From NCBI RefSeq assembly GCF_938041645.1, contig NZ_CALIST010000055.1, positions 1 through 64,000 of the forward strand: a stretch of 64,000 nucleotides of DNA, in the 5' to 3' direction. Positions 26,578 to 38,400 of the stretch are shown here, in pieces. The notes below the pieces were generated by a model. That model searched no databases. It saw nothing but the letters and a program-made list of their open reading frames with translations, and had not been told where the DNA came from. This stretch comes from an uncultured Campylobacter sp. (GTDB lineage: Bacteria > Campylobacterota > Campylobacteria > Campylobacterales > Campylobacteraceae). Positions within the stretch are counted from its first letter, which is position 1. Each line of letters starts with the position of its first letter. The translations under genes were made by a program, and so were the position numbers.

Positions 26578-29500
26578 CTACCTCTCTACGCCGAGATTTA
26601 GCGGGATGAAGCTGTTTTGTTTAAGCTCGGCTTCGCTTGGTTTTTTGATCTCTATGCGAGAGGCTCTTACACCGCGCTGCACGAGTGCCGCTTGCACGGC
26701 AGTCGCCCTGGCAAGGGCTAACTCATCAAGACGTGAACGGGTAAATTTCTGCGCCCCTATCAGCTCCTCCATCGCCTCATCGCCGCCGGATTTGATGCCG
26801 TATTTGATCTTAAGCGCCGCTATGGCTTCATCCGTGGAGAGGCCTTGTTTATTGGACATCAGCGTGAGGGTATTTTGCAGCGAGCGCCTCTTAAACTCGT
26901 GAGTATCGAACTTTTCGTTATACGCAGAGTTTAGGATGATCTTAAGTTCGGGCTTGGCTTTTGCGACCTTGGCTAAATCATCTATTTTAGAGTTTTCGCT
27001 GATTAAAATTTCGCTGCTCGCCGCCTCAAAATCGATACTTTCGAGCTTTTTCGTATCTACGCCCGCGATCTTTCCCATAAATCTAAACGGACTTAACACG
27101 ATGTCAGATAGCAGCTTTTTGACCGCGCCCCAAACGAGCGCGCCGTAGCTAAATTTCGGATCGCTCAGCGTGCCGCTTAGAGGCAGGCTAATATCGATCT
27201 GATCGTCGCTGTCCTTTAGGATCGATACCACTAGACCGATCGGAAGGCTAAGCGCGTCCTTGCTCGCTACCTCTTTGCCGAGCTCGAAGCGGTCTAAATT
27301 TAGATCATTGCTTGCGTTTAGCTTGCCATCGTCGATTTTGTAGGCAAGTTTTAAATTTAACTTGCCGCCCGCGATTTCGTTGCCGATATATTTGGCGGTA
27401 TATGGCGATGCGGGCACAAGCGGGATCTCCTTTAAAACGACGTTTATGTCGCTTTTGCGTTTAAAGTCCATCGGATAGGCGCGCGCCGTGATGCTCGCTA
27501 GCCCGCTTCCGCTTACGAGCGAGCTAAGCTTGATATCCGCCGCTCGCTTCGGGCTGATCTCGCTGATGCTTGCTTTCATATCGCTGATGCGCAGTTTAAA
27601 GGGTGTTGCTAGACTCTCATCGGTGAAATTTAAACTTCCGCCGCTAAGCGAGATATTTTTTACGCTCCATGCAAAGTTTGCCTTGCTTTTTGCGGGTCTA
27701 CTAGGCACAGCTTCGGCGGGCTTTGCGGCCTGTTTTGCCTGCGCGGCGGGTTTTATCAGCGAGAGCAAATTTAAACGCCTGTCTTTATTTAGCGAGATAT
27801 TTGCCGCGGGTGAGCCAAGAGCGATCTTGTTTAACGTGAGAGAACTTGGGCTTAGCGCGATTTGCGCGACATTCAGCGACGCAAGGGAGAAAATTTTATC
27901 TCTGCCCGAGCTTAGCGCCAAGCCCTTGCCGGATAGCTTTGCTTCGAGCGATAATGCGTTTGAAAGCTTCAGCTGCCCTTGCATAGCGAGCTCGCCTGCG
28001 ATGGAGCCCGTGATAAATTCCGCCGCATATTTGTTAAAGACGCCCAAGTTCGGCGCGTTTAGGCTGAAGTTCACGCCTATATTAAGCGGCGCGATGCTAG
28101 CCTTGCCGTCCGCGTTAGCGGTGATCTCGCCCGTGATAAGGCTTGCTTTTATACCGAAAGGCTCGGCGAAATTCGAGCTTAGCCCGCTTAGCGTGGCGCT
28201 GAAATCCTTGATCTCGTGCACGTTGTTTTTGACGATAAAGCTCTCGCCGATCTTAGCCTTTGCGCCCGTTACGGAGGCTTCGCCGATCTTAAATTTTAAA
28301 GCGGGGCTTTTGGAGGGCTTTTTAGAATCTAAATTTGCACCGCTTGCCGTAGAATTTGCATCCGCTTGGTTTGTGGCGCTAGAACTCGCCGTTTTTTTGG
28401 GGCTTGCGGGATTTTTAGAGATCGCGCTTAAAATCGCCAGATCGTTTATGCTTTTGGCGCCGCTAACGCCCACCTCCGAGTTGAAAAACGGCGCGTTTAG
28501 CAAAATTTTATCCACGCCAAGATTTAGATCCGCGACGTTAAATTTCACCCCTTGTACGCCGAAGCTTTCAAATCCGCTAAAAATTCCGTTTTTGTTTGCG
28601 ATTTTGGAGTTTGAAATTTTAGCAAACTTCAGACTTGCGCCGTTTTGCATGCCCTCTTTGTCATAGCTAAACGCGCCCAGCTCGGTTGCGGCGACCGAAA
28701 TTTTATCGCTGCGCGCTAGCGTAATCTGCGTGTCCGCGATATTAAAGGCGCCAAAGCCCGTATGAAGGGCTGTATCGTTACCTTCGGCGTTAAATTTCAA
28801 AAAATTTTCGGTGATTTTAGTGTCGTTTGAGACGACCGAAATTTGCGGGTTTGCAAAGCTTGAGCGGTTTAGATCTACGCTTTTTACGGCTGAGTTTAGC
28901 CGCAAGTTCGCGCCCGTTTTATTAAAATCCAGCGCAAAATCCGCGACCTGCGCCCCTTCAAAGCCCGTGGAAATTTTGGTTTCGTTCATATCGTATTTTG
29001 CGCCCGAAAGCAGCATCTGCGGGATCGCTACTTCGCCAGAAATTTCATCAGAAACGTCCGTATTTAGGCTGAAGCTCGGGATTTTTAGCGAGCCAAGAGA
29101 AATTAAGCTTTGATCTTGCAAAATTTCTAAGTTTTGCAGCTCGAGCTTTGAGTTTTCAAGCGCAAATTTTATATTTTCATCGAGGCTCAATCGGTAATTC
29201 AGCGTGGCGGAAAGAAAGCCGTTTTTAAGCCGCACGCCGCTAGGATCGAGATACGATAGCCAAAACGGATCGATTTTCAGCCGTTTAAGATCTATTTTGC
29301 CGTGCAAGCGCAGAGGCGCCAGATCGATGGCTCCATCGAAACTCAGCGAGTCGTATGTGCGCGAAACGGCGCTTAGATCGTGCTCGCCGATCGTTTCGTC
29401 CTTTAAGCTTAGCCCGTTGATCTCATAATTTAGCTCGGTCGAGATGAGCGAAAACGGCCTTTTCAGGGAGTTATCGACGTAGCCCAGAGAGCCGCGCTCG

Positions 29501-29940
29501 ATCTTAAAATTATTCAGCGTGACGTTGAAGCTGGAGTTTTCATCCTTGTTTTCGCTCTTTTGCTCCGAAAGTAGCGGCTCGAAATTGAAGGTGCCGTTTT
29601 GCTCGCGCTCAACGTGAAATTTAGGGGATTTAAGATGCAAAATTTCTACCGCGAGAGTCTTTTTAAAAAGCTTCGAAAAACCGATTTTTAAATTTATCTC
29701 ATCGGCGCTAAACAGCGGCTTAAAGGTGCTAAGCTCTGGCTTGGTGACGTTTAGCTCGTAGGTAAAGGGGTTAAATTTGGCGTCCTGCACGCTAAAGCTT
29801 GCTCTGCCCTCTAAAATTTTAGGCAGCGCTTTTTCGATAAAAAGCGGCACGCCGAAAAAGCCTGCAAGCACGTAAAACAGCGCAAATCCGCTCAAGCCGC
29901 AAGCAAACTTACGCCAGTGTTTTATAAAAAATTTTTTCAT
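26578..29940 (-). CDS. DUF748/AsmA-like large envelope protein
   Basis: Protein of 1120 aa. A single N-terminal membrane helix (residues 10-30) anchors a very long repetitive beta-rich periplasmic region built of serine-, asparagine- and lysine-rich strands, as in AsmA/YhdP-like proteins; the DUF748 motifs include KSPKFHVEREQNGTFNF and a C-terminal OmpA-like segment ending ASRIEIKKPS. Members are thought to help move phospholipids to the outer membrane. ATG 29940 has GCGGA upstream and lies downstream of a good -10 box at 29971-29976; a longer in-frame start at 29994 would begin before the promoter. Residues 545-580 form an Ala/Ser/Lys-rich linker. Confidence 0.9.
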   Translation of the reverse strand: MKKFFIKHWRKFACGLSGFALFYVLAGFFGVPLFIEKALPKILEGRASFSVQDAKFNPFTYELNVTKPELSTFKPLFSADEINLKIGFSKLFKKTLAVEILHLKSPKFHVEREQNGTFNFEPLLSEQKSENKDENSSFNVTLNNFKIERGSLGYVDNSLKRPFSLISTELNYEINGLSLKDETIGEHDLSAVSRTYDSLSFDGAIDLAPLRLHGKIDLKRLKIDPFWLSYLDPSGVRLKNGFLSATLNYRLSLDENIKFALENSKLELQNLEILQDQSLISLGSLKIPSFSLNTDVSDEISGEVAIPQMLLSGAKYDMNETKISTGFEGAQVADFALDFNKTGANLRLNSAVKSVDLNRSSFANPQISVVSNDTKITENFLKFNAEGNDTALHTGFGAFNIADTQITLARSDKISVAATELGAFSYDKEGMQNGASLKFAKISNSKIANKNGIFSGFESFGVQGVKFNVADLNLGVDKILLNAPFFNSEVGVSGAKSINDLAILSAISKNPASPKKTASSSATNQADANSTASGANLDSKKPSKSPALKFKIGEASVTGAKAKIGESFIVKNNVHEIKDFSATLSGLSSNFAEPFGIKASLITGEITANADGKASIAPLNIGVNFSLNAPNLGVFNKYAAEFITGSIAGELAMQGQLKLSNALSLEAKLSGKGLALSSGRDKIFSLASLNVAQIALSPSSLTLNKIALGSPAANISLNKDRRLNLLSLIKPAAQAKQAAKPAEAVPSRPAKSKANFAWSVKNISLSGGSLNFTDESLATPFKLRISDMKASISEISPKRAADIKLSSLVSGSGLASITARAYPMDFKRKSDINVVLKEIPLVPASPYTAKYIGNEIAGGKLNLKLAYKIDDGKLNASNDLNLDRFELGKEVASKDALSLPIGLVVSILKDSDDQIDISLPLSGTLSDPKFSYGALVWGAVKKLLSDIVLSPFRFMGKIAGVDTKKLESIDFEAASSEILISENSKIDDLAKVAKAKPELKIILNSAYNEKFDTHEFKRRSLQNTLTLMSNKQGLSTDEAIAALKIKYGIKSGGDEAMEELIGAQKFTRSRLDELALARATAVQAALVQRGVRASRIEIKKPSEAELKQNSFIPLNLGVER

Positions 29941-29970
29941 TTTTCCGCTCATTAATTTTGATAGCGTAAA

Positions 29971-29976
29971 ATTATA
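29971..29976 (-). promoter_or_regulatory. -10 box of the DUF748 gene
   Basis: Minus strand reads TTGGATATAATTTTACG. TATAAT lies 31 bp upstream of ATG 29940, which rules out start codons further upstream. Confidence 0.55.
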
Positions 29977-30005
29977 TCCAAAAATTTCGTGCAAAGGGTT
30001 AAAAT

Positions 30006-31139
30006 TTGCTGGTTCACATCTGCTGCTCGGTCGATTGCGATTATTTTTTGCGCCGCTTAAAAGAGCTCACGCAAGAGCCGCTAATGGGCTATTTTTACGA
30101 TCCAAACATCCACCCCTATGGCGAATATGTTCTTAGAATGCACGATGCAAAGCGGGTTTGCGAGAATTTAGGGATTAAATTTATCCCGGGCGAGTATGAT
30201 TTTCAGGGCTGGCTGCAGGGTGCGCGCGGGCTTGAAAACGAGCCAGAAAAGGGCGCGCGCTGCGAGTTTTGCTTTGATTTTCGCATGCAAAAAACAGCCG
30301 AGCTCGCGCTAAGTTTGTGCGAGCGCAAAATCACTACGACTCTTCTTATGAGTCCCAAAAAATCGCACTCTCAACTTTGCGCCTCGCTACAGCGCATCTG
30401 CGAGCGCTGCGGACTGGAGTTTATCGCGCCCGATTTTCGTAAAAACGGCGGCACGAACGAGCAGTTTACGCTCGCGAAAAAAGACGCGCTCTATCATCAA
30501 AACTATTGCGGCTGCATCTATGCGCTTGCGGCGCAGCGGAATGATCAGCAAAGGGCTGAACGAAATTCGGGCGGAAGTTTGACGGCGGATTTGAGACGAA
30601 ATTCCGCCCCCGATGCTGAAATTTACGAGCTAATGTCGCCGATCGATAGGCAAATCTTGCCCGCTTCGGTAGAGGAGAAGTTGAAATTTTACAAAAAGCT
30701 TTGTGCTATCGAAAGAAAAGGGGTTAAATTTAGCGTGCTGCGCGATCGGTTTTTAAATTACCGCCTGCTGCGCGCATGGATTAAATTTGACGGCAAGGTC
30801 GCGCCTTCGTTTGTGCTATTTGGCTCGCATTTTACGCGCGAAAACGTGAAGTTTAGCATAGAGCGCGAGTGCGAAATTTTTTGCAGCGACAAAGGCGAGA
30901 TTAAAATTTTAAACCTGGCGAAATTTAACGAAATTTCAAGATCAAATTTCAAAAGCGTATCCGAAATGCTAAAAAACCCGCCGAGTCTCGCGCGCCAAAA
31001 TAAAACTCGCGCCGCCCTGTGCACTGCTGGCTCGCTCTCGCCGATCATCGTCACGGACGAGATAAGAGCCGCCAAAGTTCAAATTTACGGGCTCTCGCGC
31101 ATATTTTTAGACGTTAGGGAAATTTTAGTAAGAATTTGA
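30006..31139 (+). CDS. queH: Epoxyqueuosine reductase QueH, with long C-terminal extension
   Basis: Protein of 377 aa. The N-terminal 175 residues are QueH: LVHICCSVDCDYFL, CEFCFDFRM and YHQNYCGCIYAL supply the cysteines of the metal/Fe-S site used in the last step of queuosine synthesis. The remaining 200 residues, including KRVKFSVL-like and SLARQNKTR stretches, form an extension of unknown role. The start is TTG 30006, with AAAGGG about 7 bp upstream; no ATG precedes the essential CC motif. It is divergent from the DUF748 gene. Confidence 0.9.
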   Translation: MLVHICCSVDCDYFLRRLKELTQEPLMGYFYDPNIHPYGEYVLRMHDAKRVCENLGIKFIPGEYDFQGWLQGARGLENEPEKGARCEFCFDFRMQKTAELALSLCERKITTTLLMSPKKSHSQLCASLQRICERCGLEFIAPDFRKNGGTNEQFTLAKKDALYHQNYCGCIYALAAQRNDQQRAERNSGGSLTADLRRNSAPDAEIYELMSPIDRQILPASVEEKLKFYKKLCAIERKGVKFSVLRDRFLNYRLLRAWIKFDGKVAPSFVLFGSHFTRENVKFSIERECEIFCSDKGEIKILNLAKFNEISRSNFKSVSEMLKNPPSLARQNKTRAALCTAGSLSPIIVTDEIRAAKVQIYGLSRIFLDVREILVRI

Positions 31140-31172
31140 TAAGATTCCAAAATTTCTAAAAAAGGCAGATCA

Positions 31173-31622
31173 ATGATAGATATAAACGAAATCCTCTCCA
31201 TCCTACCTCATCGTTTTCCGTTTTTGCTGATAGATCGCGTCGAAGAGCTCAGCATAGGCGAAAGCATCAAAGCCTATAAAAACGTAACCTATAACGAGCA
31301 GATCTTTCAGGGTCACTTCCCAGGCCACCCGATCTATCCTGGCGTAATGATAATCGAGGGCTTAGCTCAGGCGGGCGGCGTGCTGGCGTTTAAGAGCATG
31401 GAGAAAGAGGGCGTCGATCTAAGCGACAAAGTCGTGTATTTTATGAGTATCGATAACGCTAAATTTAGAAACCCGGTCCGCCCCGGCGACAAGCTTGAGT
31501 ATCGCATCAGCGTAATCAAACACCGCGGACGCATCTGGGTGCTAAAGGGCGAAGCCTACATCAACGACGGCGCCACGCTGGCCGCGCAGGCTGAACTTCA
31601 AGCGATGATAATGGATAAATGA
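31173..31622 (+). CDS. fabZ: 3-hydroxyacyl-ACP dehydratase
   Basis: Protein of 149 aa with the hot-dog-fold active site [22 protein letters not shown] (catalytic His and Glu). It dehydrates 3-hydroxyacyl-ACP in fatty acid synthesis and competes with LpxA for the hydroxyacyl-ACP pool. Its stop overlaps the lpxA start (ATGA). It is the first gene of the fabZ-lpxA-clpX-mreB-mreC-carB run. Confidence 0.98.
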   Translation: MIDINEILSILPHRFPFLLIDRVEELSIGESIKAYKNVTYNEQIFQGHFPGHPIYPGVMIIEGLAQAGGVLAFKSMEKEGVDLSDKVVYFMSIDNAKFRNPVRPGDKLEYRISVIKHRGRIWVLKGEAYINDGATLAAQAELQAMIMDK

Positions 31623-32410
31623 TGGCTAAAGTTCACCACACGGCGATCATCGAGGACGGCGCGCAGATCGGAGCCGAGGTTGTGATCGAGCCGTATGCTT
31701 TCATAAGCGCGCAGGCTAAAATCGGCGAGGGCTGCACGATCAAACAGGGCGCGCGCATCATCGGCGATACGCAAATCGGCGAGGGCTCTAAAATTTTTTC
31801 ATACGCGATCGTGGGCGAAATTCCGCAGGATATGAGCTTTGAAGAGGGCGAGCGCACGGGGTTAGTCATCGGCAAAAACGCTACGATTCACGAGTTTTGC
31901 ACGATTAGCTCGGGCTCGCATAAGGGCGACGGATTTACGCGCATCGGCGATAATCTCTTTATGATGGCGTATTGCCACATCGCGCACGATTGCGTGCTGG
32001 GCAGCAACATAATCCTAGCAAACAACGCTACGCTCGCAGGTCACGTCGTAATGGGCGATTATGCCGTTATTGGCGGACTTACCCCCGTGCATCAATTCGT
32101 CCAAATAGGCGAGAGCTGCATGATCGCGGGGGCTAGCGCGCTTAGTCAGGACGTAGTGCCGTTTTGCCTAGCCGAGGGAAATCGCGCCTATATTCGCGGG
32201 CTAAATTTAACGGGCATCCGCCGCCGCTTCGATAAAGAGACGGTCGAGACGATAAATCGGGCGTATAAATTTTTATTCAACCAAGGCGGGGGCTTAAAGG
32301 AGCAGGCACAAATTTTATTAAACGAAACGAGCGATCAAAACGTGCGCAAGATGTGCGAGTTTATAATCAACACAAAACGCGGAATTCCGCTAGATAAAGG
32401 TAAAATTTAA
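31619..32410 (+). CDS. lpxA: UDP-N-acetylglucosamine acyltransferase
   Basis: Protein of 263 aa; starts at one of two adjacent ATG codons (31619 or 31622). It is built of left-handed beta-helix hexapeptide repeats ([13 protein letters not shown], ...) with the [11 protein letters not shown] catalytic-histidine segment and the C-terminal NLTGIRRRF helix. It catalyses the first step of lipid A synthesis. It overlaps fabZ by 4 bp and clpX by 1 bp. Confidence 0.98.
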   Translation: MMAKVHHTAIIEDGAQIGAEVVIEPYAFISAQAKIGEGCTIKQGARIIGDTQIGEGSKIFSYAIVGEIPQDMSFEEGERTGLVIGKNATIHEFCTISSGSHKGDGFTRIGDNLFMMAYCHIAHDCVLGSNIILANNATLAGHVVMGDYAVIGGLTPVHQFVQIGESCMIAGASALSQDVVPFCLAEGNRAYIRGLNLTGIRRRFDKETVETINRAYKFLFNQGGGLKEQAQILLNETSDQNVRKMCEFIINTKRGIPLDKGKI

Positions 32411-33648
32411 TGGCAAATAAGTGCAGTTTTTGCGGTGAGACGGGCGCGGACGGGCGTCGTATCTATCCTAACGACGACGGTACGGCGGCTATTTGTAGCT
32501 ATTGTATCGATATGGCATATGCCGCTATCCACGGCAGCGAGGGCCAAAATGAGGCGATACAAAATCAAAATAAAGAGATCGATTTCGAGGCTATCAAGCC
32601 AAAGGCGCTGATGGAGGTACTAGACCGCTACGTCATCGGCCAGGAGCGCGCTAAGAAAATTTTTAGCGTCGGCGTTTACAACCACTATAAAAGAATTTTC
32701 AGGCAGACCGACGCGAAGGGCGACGATACCGAAATTTCAAAATCAAATATCTTGCTTATCGGGCCTACCGGCAGCGGTAAGACGCTTATGGCGCAGACCT
32801 TGGCGAAATTTTTGGACGTGCCGATCGCCATTAGCGACGCTACGAGCCTAACGGAAGCGGGCTACGTCGGCGAGGACGTAGAAAATATCCTCACCCGCCT
32901 TTTGCAGGCCGCGGATGGCGACGTAGAAAAGGCGCAGCGCGGTATCGTATTCGTAGACGAGATCGATAAGATCGCGCGAATGAGCGAAAATCGCAGCATC
33001 ACGCGCGACGTAAGCGGCGAAGGTGTGCAGCAAGCGCTGCTTAAGATCATCGAAGGAAGCGTCGTAAATATCCCTCCAAAGGGCGGCCGCAAGCACCCAA
33101 ATCAGGACTTCATCCAGATTGATACGACAAATATTTTGTTCGTCTGCGGCGGTGCGTTCGACGGGCTAAACGAGATCATCAACCGCCGCATCGGGCAGAA
33201 CGTGTTAGGGTTTAACCAAACCAAGCGCAGTAAAAAAGAGAGTTTAAATTTACTAAACATGGTCGAGGCCGACGATCTGGTGCATTACGGCATAATCCCC
33301 GAGCTCATCGGGCGATTGCACGTAGTGGCTACGCTAAATGAGATCGACGAAAAGGCAATGGTTAGAATTTTAACCGAGCCGAAAAACGCGATCTTAAAGC
33401 AATATCAAAAGCTCTTTGCGATAGACGGCGCAAATTTAAAATTTGACGACGACGCGCTAAGGGAGGTCGCGAGCCTTGCGATCAAGCGCAAAACCGGTGC
33501 GCGCGGACTTCGCAGCATAATCGAGGAGATCATGATCGATATTATGTTTGATCTGCCTGAGCTTAAAGGCTATGATGTCATCATCTCGAAAGAGGTCGTA
33601 GACGGCGTCTCCAAGCCGATACTTGTAAAACAAAATTTAACTGCATAA
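32410..33648 (+). CDS. clpX: ATP-dependent protease ATP-binding subunit ClpX
   Basis: Protein of 412 aa. A zinc-binding domain ([13 protein letters not shown]...CSYC, residues 5-31) is followed by the AAA+ module with Walker A GPTGSGKT, Walker [11 protein letters not shown], the IGF-like loop region and a sensor helix GARGLRSI. It unfolds substrates for ClpP. Its position between lpxA and mreB is typical for Campylobacterales. Confidence 0.98.
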   Translation: MANKCSFCGETGADGRRIYPNDDGTAAICSYCIDMAYAAIHGSEGQNEAIQNQNKEIDFEAIKPKALMEVLDRYVIGQERAKKIFSVGVYNHYKRIFRQTDAKGDDTEISKSNILLIGPTGSGKTLMAQTLAKFLDVPIAISDATSLTEAGYVGEDVENILTRLLQAADGDVEKAQRGIVFVDEIDKIARMSENRSITRDVSGEGVQQALLKIIEGSVVNIPPKGGRKHPNQDFIQIDTTNILFVCGGAFDGLNEIINRRIGQNVLGFNQTKRSKKESLNLLNMVEADDLVHYGIIPELIGRLHVVATLNEIDEKAMVRILTEPKNAILKQYQKLFAIDGANLKFDDDALREVASLAIKRKTGARGLRSIIEEIMIDIMFDLPELKGYDVIISKEVVDGVSKPILVKQNLTA

Positions 33649-33657
33649 AGGGGATAA

Positions 33658-34692
33658 ATGTTACTTGATTCGATTCTAGGATTATTTTCTAGGGATATGG
33701 GTATTGATCTAGGCACGGCAAACACGCTTGTGCTGCTAAAAGATAAAGGCATCATCATCAACGAACCGAGCGTCGTAGCGGTGCAAAACGAACGCTACGG
33801 CAAGCAAAGGATCATCGCCGTGGGCGCCGAGGCTAAAGAGATGCTCGGACGCACTCCCGGCGATATCGAAGCGGTGCGCCCGATGAAAGATGGCGTTATC
33901 GCGGATTTTGATATGACGGAGAAGATGATTAGGTATTTTATCGAAAAGACCCACAAGCGCCGCTTTTTCGTAAGCCCGCGCATCATCATCTCGGTTCCTT
34001 ACGGGCTAACTCAGGTCGAACGTAAAGCCGTGCGCGAAAGTGCTATGATAGCGGGCGCGCGCGAGGTTTATCTAATCGAAGAGCCGATGGCTGCGGCGAT
34101 CGGTGCGGGGCTTCCCGTAAATGAAGCGCGCGGCTCGCTGGTCGTGGATATCGGCGGTGGTACCACAGAGATCGGCGTCATCTCTTTAGGCGGCATCATT
34201 AGCGCCAAATCCGTTCGCGTCGCGGGCGATAAGATCGACGCAAGCATCGTTAATTACGTCAAAGAAAAATATAGCCTGCTTATCTCGGAGCGCGCCGCTG
34301 AGGAGATTAAGATCAAGATCGGCACGGCGGTGCAACAGCAAAAAGATCTTACATACACGGTCAAAGGGAAAGACCAGATCAGCGGGCTTTTAAGCTCGGT
34401 CGATCTTACGAGCGAGGACGTTAGAGAGGCGATCAAAGACTCGATCAGAGAGATTGCAGACGCGCTGAAATTTGTGCTAGAGAGCATTCAGCCAGAAGTC
34501 GCCGCCGACATCGTTGAAAACGGCGTCGTACTAACGGGCGGCGGCGCGCTCATTCGCGGATTGGATAAATATCTAAGCGACACCGTAAAGCTTCCGGTTT
34601 TCGTCGCGGACGAACCGCTGCTTTGCGTCGCAAACGGCACGGGAAAAGCCCTAGAAGAGATCAAATCGCTAAAACAAGCGGCAAATGACTAA
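33658..34692 (+). CDS. mreB: Rod shape-determining protein MreB
   Basis: Protein of 344 aa, actin-like. It has DLGTANTLV, the VVDIGGGTTEIGVISLGG phosphate-2 motif and the C-terminal LTGGGALIRGLD. It forms filaments that guide lateral wall synthesis. AAAGGGG precedes the ATG. It overlaps mreC by 8 bp. Confidence 0.98.
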   Translation: MLLDSILGLFSRDMGIDLGTANTLVLLKDKGIIINEPSVVAVQNERYGKQRIIAVGAEAKEMLGRTPGDIEAVRPMKDGVIADFDMTEKMIRYFIEKTHKRRFFVSPRIIISVPYGLTQVERKAVRESAMIAGAREVYLIEEPMAAAIGAGLPVNEARGSLVVDIGGGTTEIGVISLGGIISAKSVRVAGDKIDASIVNYVKEKYSLLISERAAEEIKIKIGTAVQQQKDLTYTVKGKDQISGLLSSVDLTSEDVREAIKDSIREIADALKFVLESIQPEVAADIVENGVVLTGGGALIRGLDKYLSDTVKLPVFVADEPLLCVANGTGKALEEIKSLKQAAND

Positions 34693-35434
34693 TCTCAAAC
34701 TCCTCCTCGTCGCGGTTTTGCTGGTAGCCGTTTCGCTTACGTTCGGCTCGTATATCCACGGCAAATTTATCGGATTTGCAGGAGGAATTTTAGAGGTTTA
34801 TTACGGCGTGAGCGATCGGGTAAAAAGCGCTGTAAACGAGCATTTTAACCAGGCAGAGACGATCAAAGCTCTACGAGAAGAAAATGCCGAGCTAAAAAAA
34901 TCGGCGATGCTGCTTAGCACGTTCGCGGGCGAGCTGAATAAAATTTTGATCGATAAAAATAGCTCTATTTATGAGCCCAAAGTCCAGCTCGTAAAGGCGT
35001 TGAGCTACGCGAATCTAAACGACTACAACAAATTCTTCGTAAATTTTGAAAATTTTAACCCAAACAAAATTTACGGCCTCATCAGCGAGGGTAAAACCGC
35101 AGGAATTTTAGTAAATAAAGACGGGCGCCCGCTTGCGATCTTACAGCGCGACGAAAAGAGCAATTTCTCCGTTTTCATAGGAGATACCCAAATTCCTGGC
35201 GTCGCAGGCGGCGAAAATAACGAGCTCGTAGTCAGATACATCCCGCAATGGCTCAATCCCAAGGTAGGCGATGAGGTACTTACCAGCGGCAAGGACGGGA
35301 TTTTTTTTGCCGGCGTGCCGGTAGGAAAGGTTAAAGAAATTCAAAACGGGAAGCTATACAAAAGCGCCGTCGTAGAGCCCTACGTGAGCTCCGAGATGCC
35401 GGCGTTTTTGTATGTCGTTACAAAGGAAAATTGA
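34685..35434 (+). CDS. mreC: Rod shape-determining protein MreC
   Basis: Protein of 249 aa. One N-terminal membrane helix, a coiled coil (residues 55-80, [20 protein letters not shown]) and a beta-rich periplasmic domain containing [21 protein letters not shown], the MreC signature. It couples MreB to wall synthases. No mreD follows: carB begins directly at its stop codon. Confidence 0.95.
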   Translation: MTNLKLLLVAVLLVAVSLTFGSYIHGKFIGFAGGILEVYYGVSDRVKSAVNEHFNQAETIKALREENAELKKSAMLLSTFAGELNKILIDKNSSIYEPKVQLVKALSYANLNDYNKFFVNFENFNPNKIYGLISEGKTAGILVNKDGRPLAILQRDEKSNFSVFIGDTQIPGVAGGENNELVVRYIPQWLNPKVGDEVLTSGKDGIFFAGVPVGKVKEIQNGKLYKSAVVEPYVSSEMPAFLYVVTKEN

Positions 35435-38400
35435 TGCCCAAAAGAGATGATATTAAGACGATTTTGCTGATCGGCAGCGGTCCGATCGTAATCGGTCAGG
35501 CGTGCGAGTTCGATTATAGCGGCACGCAGGCTGCCAAGACGCTAAAGAGCCTCGGATACCGCGTAGTGCTAATAAACTCTAACCCCGCTACCATTATGAC
35601 CGATCCCGATTTTGCCGACGCTACCTATATCGAGCCGATCACCAAAGAGAGCATTTTGCGTATCATAAAGCGCGAGGGCGTCGACGCGATCCTGCCTACG
35701 ATGGGCGGACAGGTCGCGCTAAACGTCGCGATGGAAGCTTACGAAAGCGGCGAACTAGCAGGGGTAAAATTTCTAGGCGCCAAGCCTGAAGCGATAAAAA
35801 AGGGCGAGGATAGAGTGAAATTTAAAGAGGCGATGATTAAGATCGGAATGGATCTGCCCAAATCCAAATACGCTTACAACATCGAAGAGGCGATGGCTGC
35901 TGCAAATGAGATCGGCTTTCCGCTCATTATCCGCGCCAGCTACACCCTGGGCGGCGCAGGCAGCGGCGTGGCGTACAATATCGACGAGTTTAAAGAGGTC
36001 GCGCAAAATGGGCTAGACGTGAGCCCGATAAATGAAATTTTGATCGAAGAGAGCCTGCTTGGATGGAAAGAGTTCGAAATGGAGGTGATCCGCGATCATA
36101 AGGACAACTGCATCATCGTCTGCTCGATCGAAAATTTCGATCCGATGGGCGTGCATACGGGCGATAGCATCACGGTTGCGCCCGCTCTGACGCTCACCGA
36201 TAAAGAATACCAGGCGATGCGCGACGCGAGTTTTAAAATTTTGCGCGAGATCGGCGTGGATACGGGCGGCTCAAACGTGCAGTTTGCGGTAAATCCGCAA
36301 ACGGGGCGGATGATCGTCATCGAGATGAACCCGCGCGTAAGCCGCAGTTCGGCTCTCGCGTCCAAAGCCACGGGCTATCCGATCGCCAAGGTCGCTACGA
36401 TGTTAGCGGTAGGCTTTAGCCTGGATGAGATCAAAAATGACATCACCGGCACGCCCGCTAGCTTCGAGCCTGTGATCGATTATATCGTGACTAAAATTCC
36501 GCGTTTTGCGTTTGAAAAATTCCCCGGCGCAAACCCCTATCTCGGCACTGCGATGAAAAGCATCGGCGAGGTGATGGCGATCGGGCGAAGCTTTAAAGAG
36601 AGCATTCAAAAGGCGCTGTGTTCGCTGGAGAAGGGCTACTTCGGCTTCGTAGAGCTAAGCTTAAGCGAAAAAGATCTCATCTTCGGGCTTCGCAACGCGC
36701 AGCAAGATAGAATTTTATATATCGCTCAGGGCTTTAGAGCGGGTATGAGCGTGGATCAAATTTATGAGCTTAGCAAGATCGATCGCTGGTTTTTGAGCCA
36801 GATCGAGCAGATCGTTAAATTTGAAGAGCGCATCGATATGGAGATCATCAACGACGCGGCGCTTTTGAGACAGGCCAAGAGCTGGGGCTTTAGCGATAAG
36901 ATGATCGCAAATTTGATCAACAAAAAGGATAATTTGGGCCTTACGCAAAACGATATCCATTTTGCCTGCGCCAGGCAGGGCATAGGTCTAGAATACAACG
37001 AAGTAGATACCTGTGCGGGCGAGTTTGCGGCGCTTACCCCGTATCTGTACTCCAGTACCAACATAACGCCTGCCATCGCAAGCCGTAAAATTTCAAAAGA
37101 TAATAAAAAAGTCCTCATCATCGGCGGCGGTCCGAACCGCATCGGACAGGGCATCGAGTTTGACTACTGCTGCGTGCACGCTAGCTACGCTCTGCGCGAT
37201 ATGGGCATTACCACGATAATGTATAACTGCAACCCAGAAACCGTCAGTACCGACTACGACACAAGCGATATTTTATACTTCGAGCCGATCGATTTCGAGC
37301 ACGTTAGAGCGGTCATCGAGGCTGAGGGCCCCGACGGCGTGATCGTGCATTTCGGCGGCCAAACGCCACTAAAGCTCGCCAAGCGCCTAAGCACCGTGGG
37401 AGCCAAGATCATCGGCACGAGCGCGCGCACGATAGACGTAGCGGAGGACCGCAAGAAATTTAGCGAGTTTATCGCAAGCATCGGCGTTAAGCAGCCGAAA
37501 AACGATACCGCCATAAGCGAAGCCGAAGCAATCGAAAAGGCCGCTGCGATCGGCTATCCGGTGCTCGTGCGCCCTAGCTACGTGCTCGGCGGTCGCGCGA
37601 TGAGGCGCGTGCATAGCGAAGCGGAGCTTAGGCAGTATATGAGCGAGGCGGTGCGCGTAAGCGATCATTCGCCGGTGCTTATAGATAAATTTTTACTTGA
37701 CGCGACAGAGCTCGACGTCGATGCGATCTGCGACGGACGCGACGTGTATATCGGCGCGATAATGGAGCATATCGAAGAGGCGGGCATCCACAGCGGCGAT
37801 AGCGCGAGTATTTTGCCGCCGCTTAGCCTAAGCGCGGAGATGATCGATCTGGTAAGCCGCCAAACTAAAGAGATCGCGCTAAATCTCGGCGTCGTGGGAC
37901 TTATGAATATTCAATTCGCGATTTTTGAAAACGAGCTTTACATCATCGAGGTAAATCCGCGTGCGAGCCGCACCGTGCCGTTTGTAAGCAAGGCGAGTGG
38001 AATTCCGATGGCAAAGGTCGCTACTCGCGTAATGTGGCAGGGGGGTCTGCGCGAGGCTTTGAAATTTTACGACGAGTTCGGCGTGCTGGTCGAAGAGAAG
38101 GGAATTTTAAAACCGCGTATTAAAAACCATATCTGCGTCAAAGAGAGCGTCTTTCCTTTCAACAAGCTTGCGGGCGCGGATCTGATCCTGGGGCCCGAGA
38201 TGAAAAGCACCGGCGAGGTGATGGGTATCGGCGAAAATTTCGCCAAGAGCTTTGCTAAATCGCAAATCGGCGCGAGCAATGCGCTTCCAAGCGGCGGCAA
38301 GGTATTTTTGTCGCTAGCTGATCATGACAAACCGCGAGCCGTAGAGCTTGCACGCGCGTTTACGGATGCGGGCTTTAGTATCGCCGCTACGAGCGGCACT

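Noticed and set aside
27488..28666. 392-codon open frame on the plus strand
   Set aside because: It is entirely antisense to the DUF748 gene, is dominated by Ala, Leu, Ser and Phe, and has no ribosome binding site. It is a by-product of that gene's codon bias.
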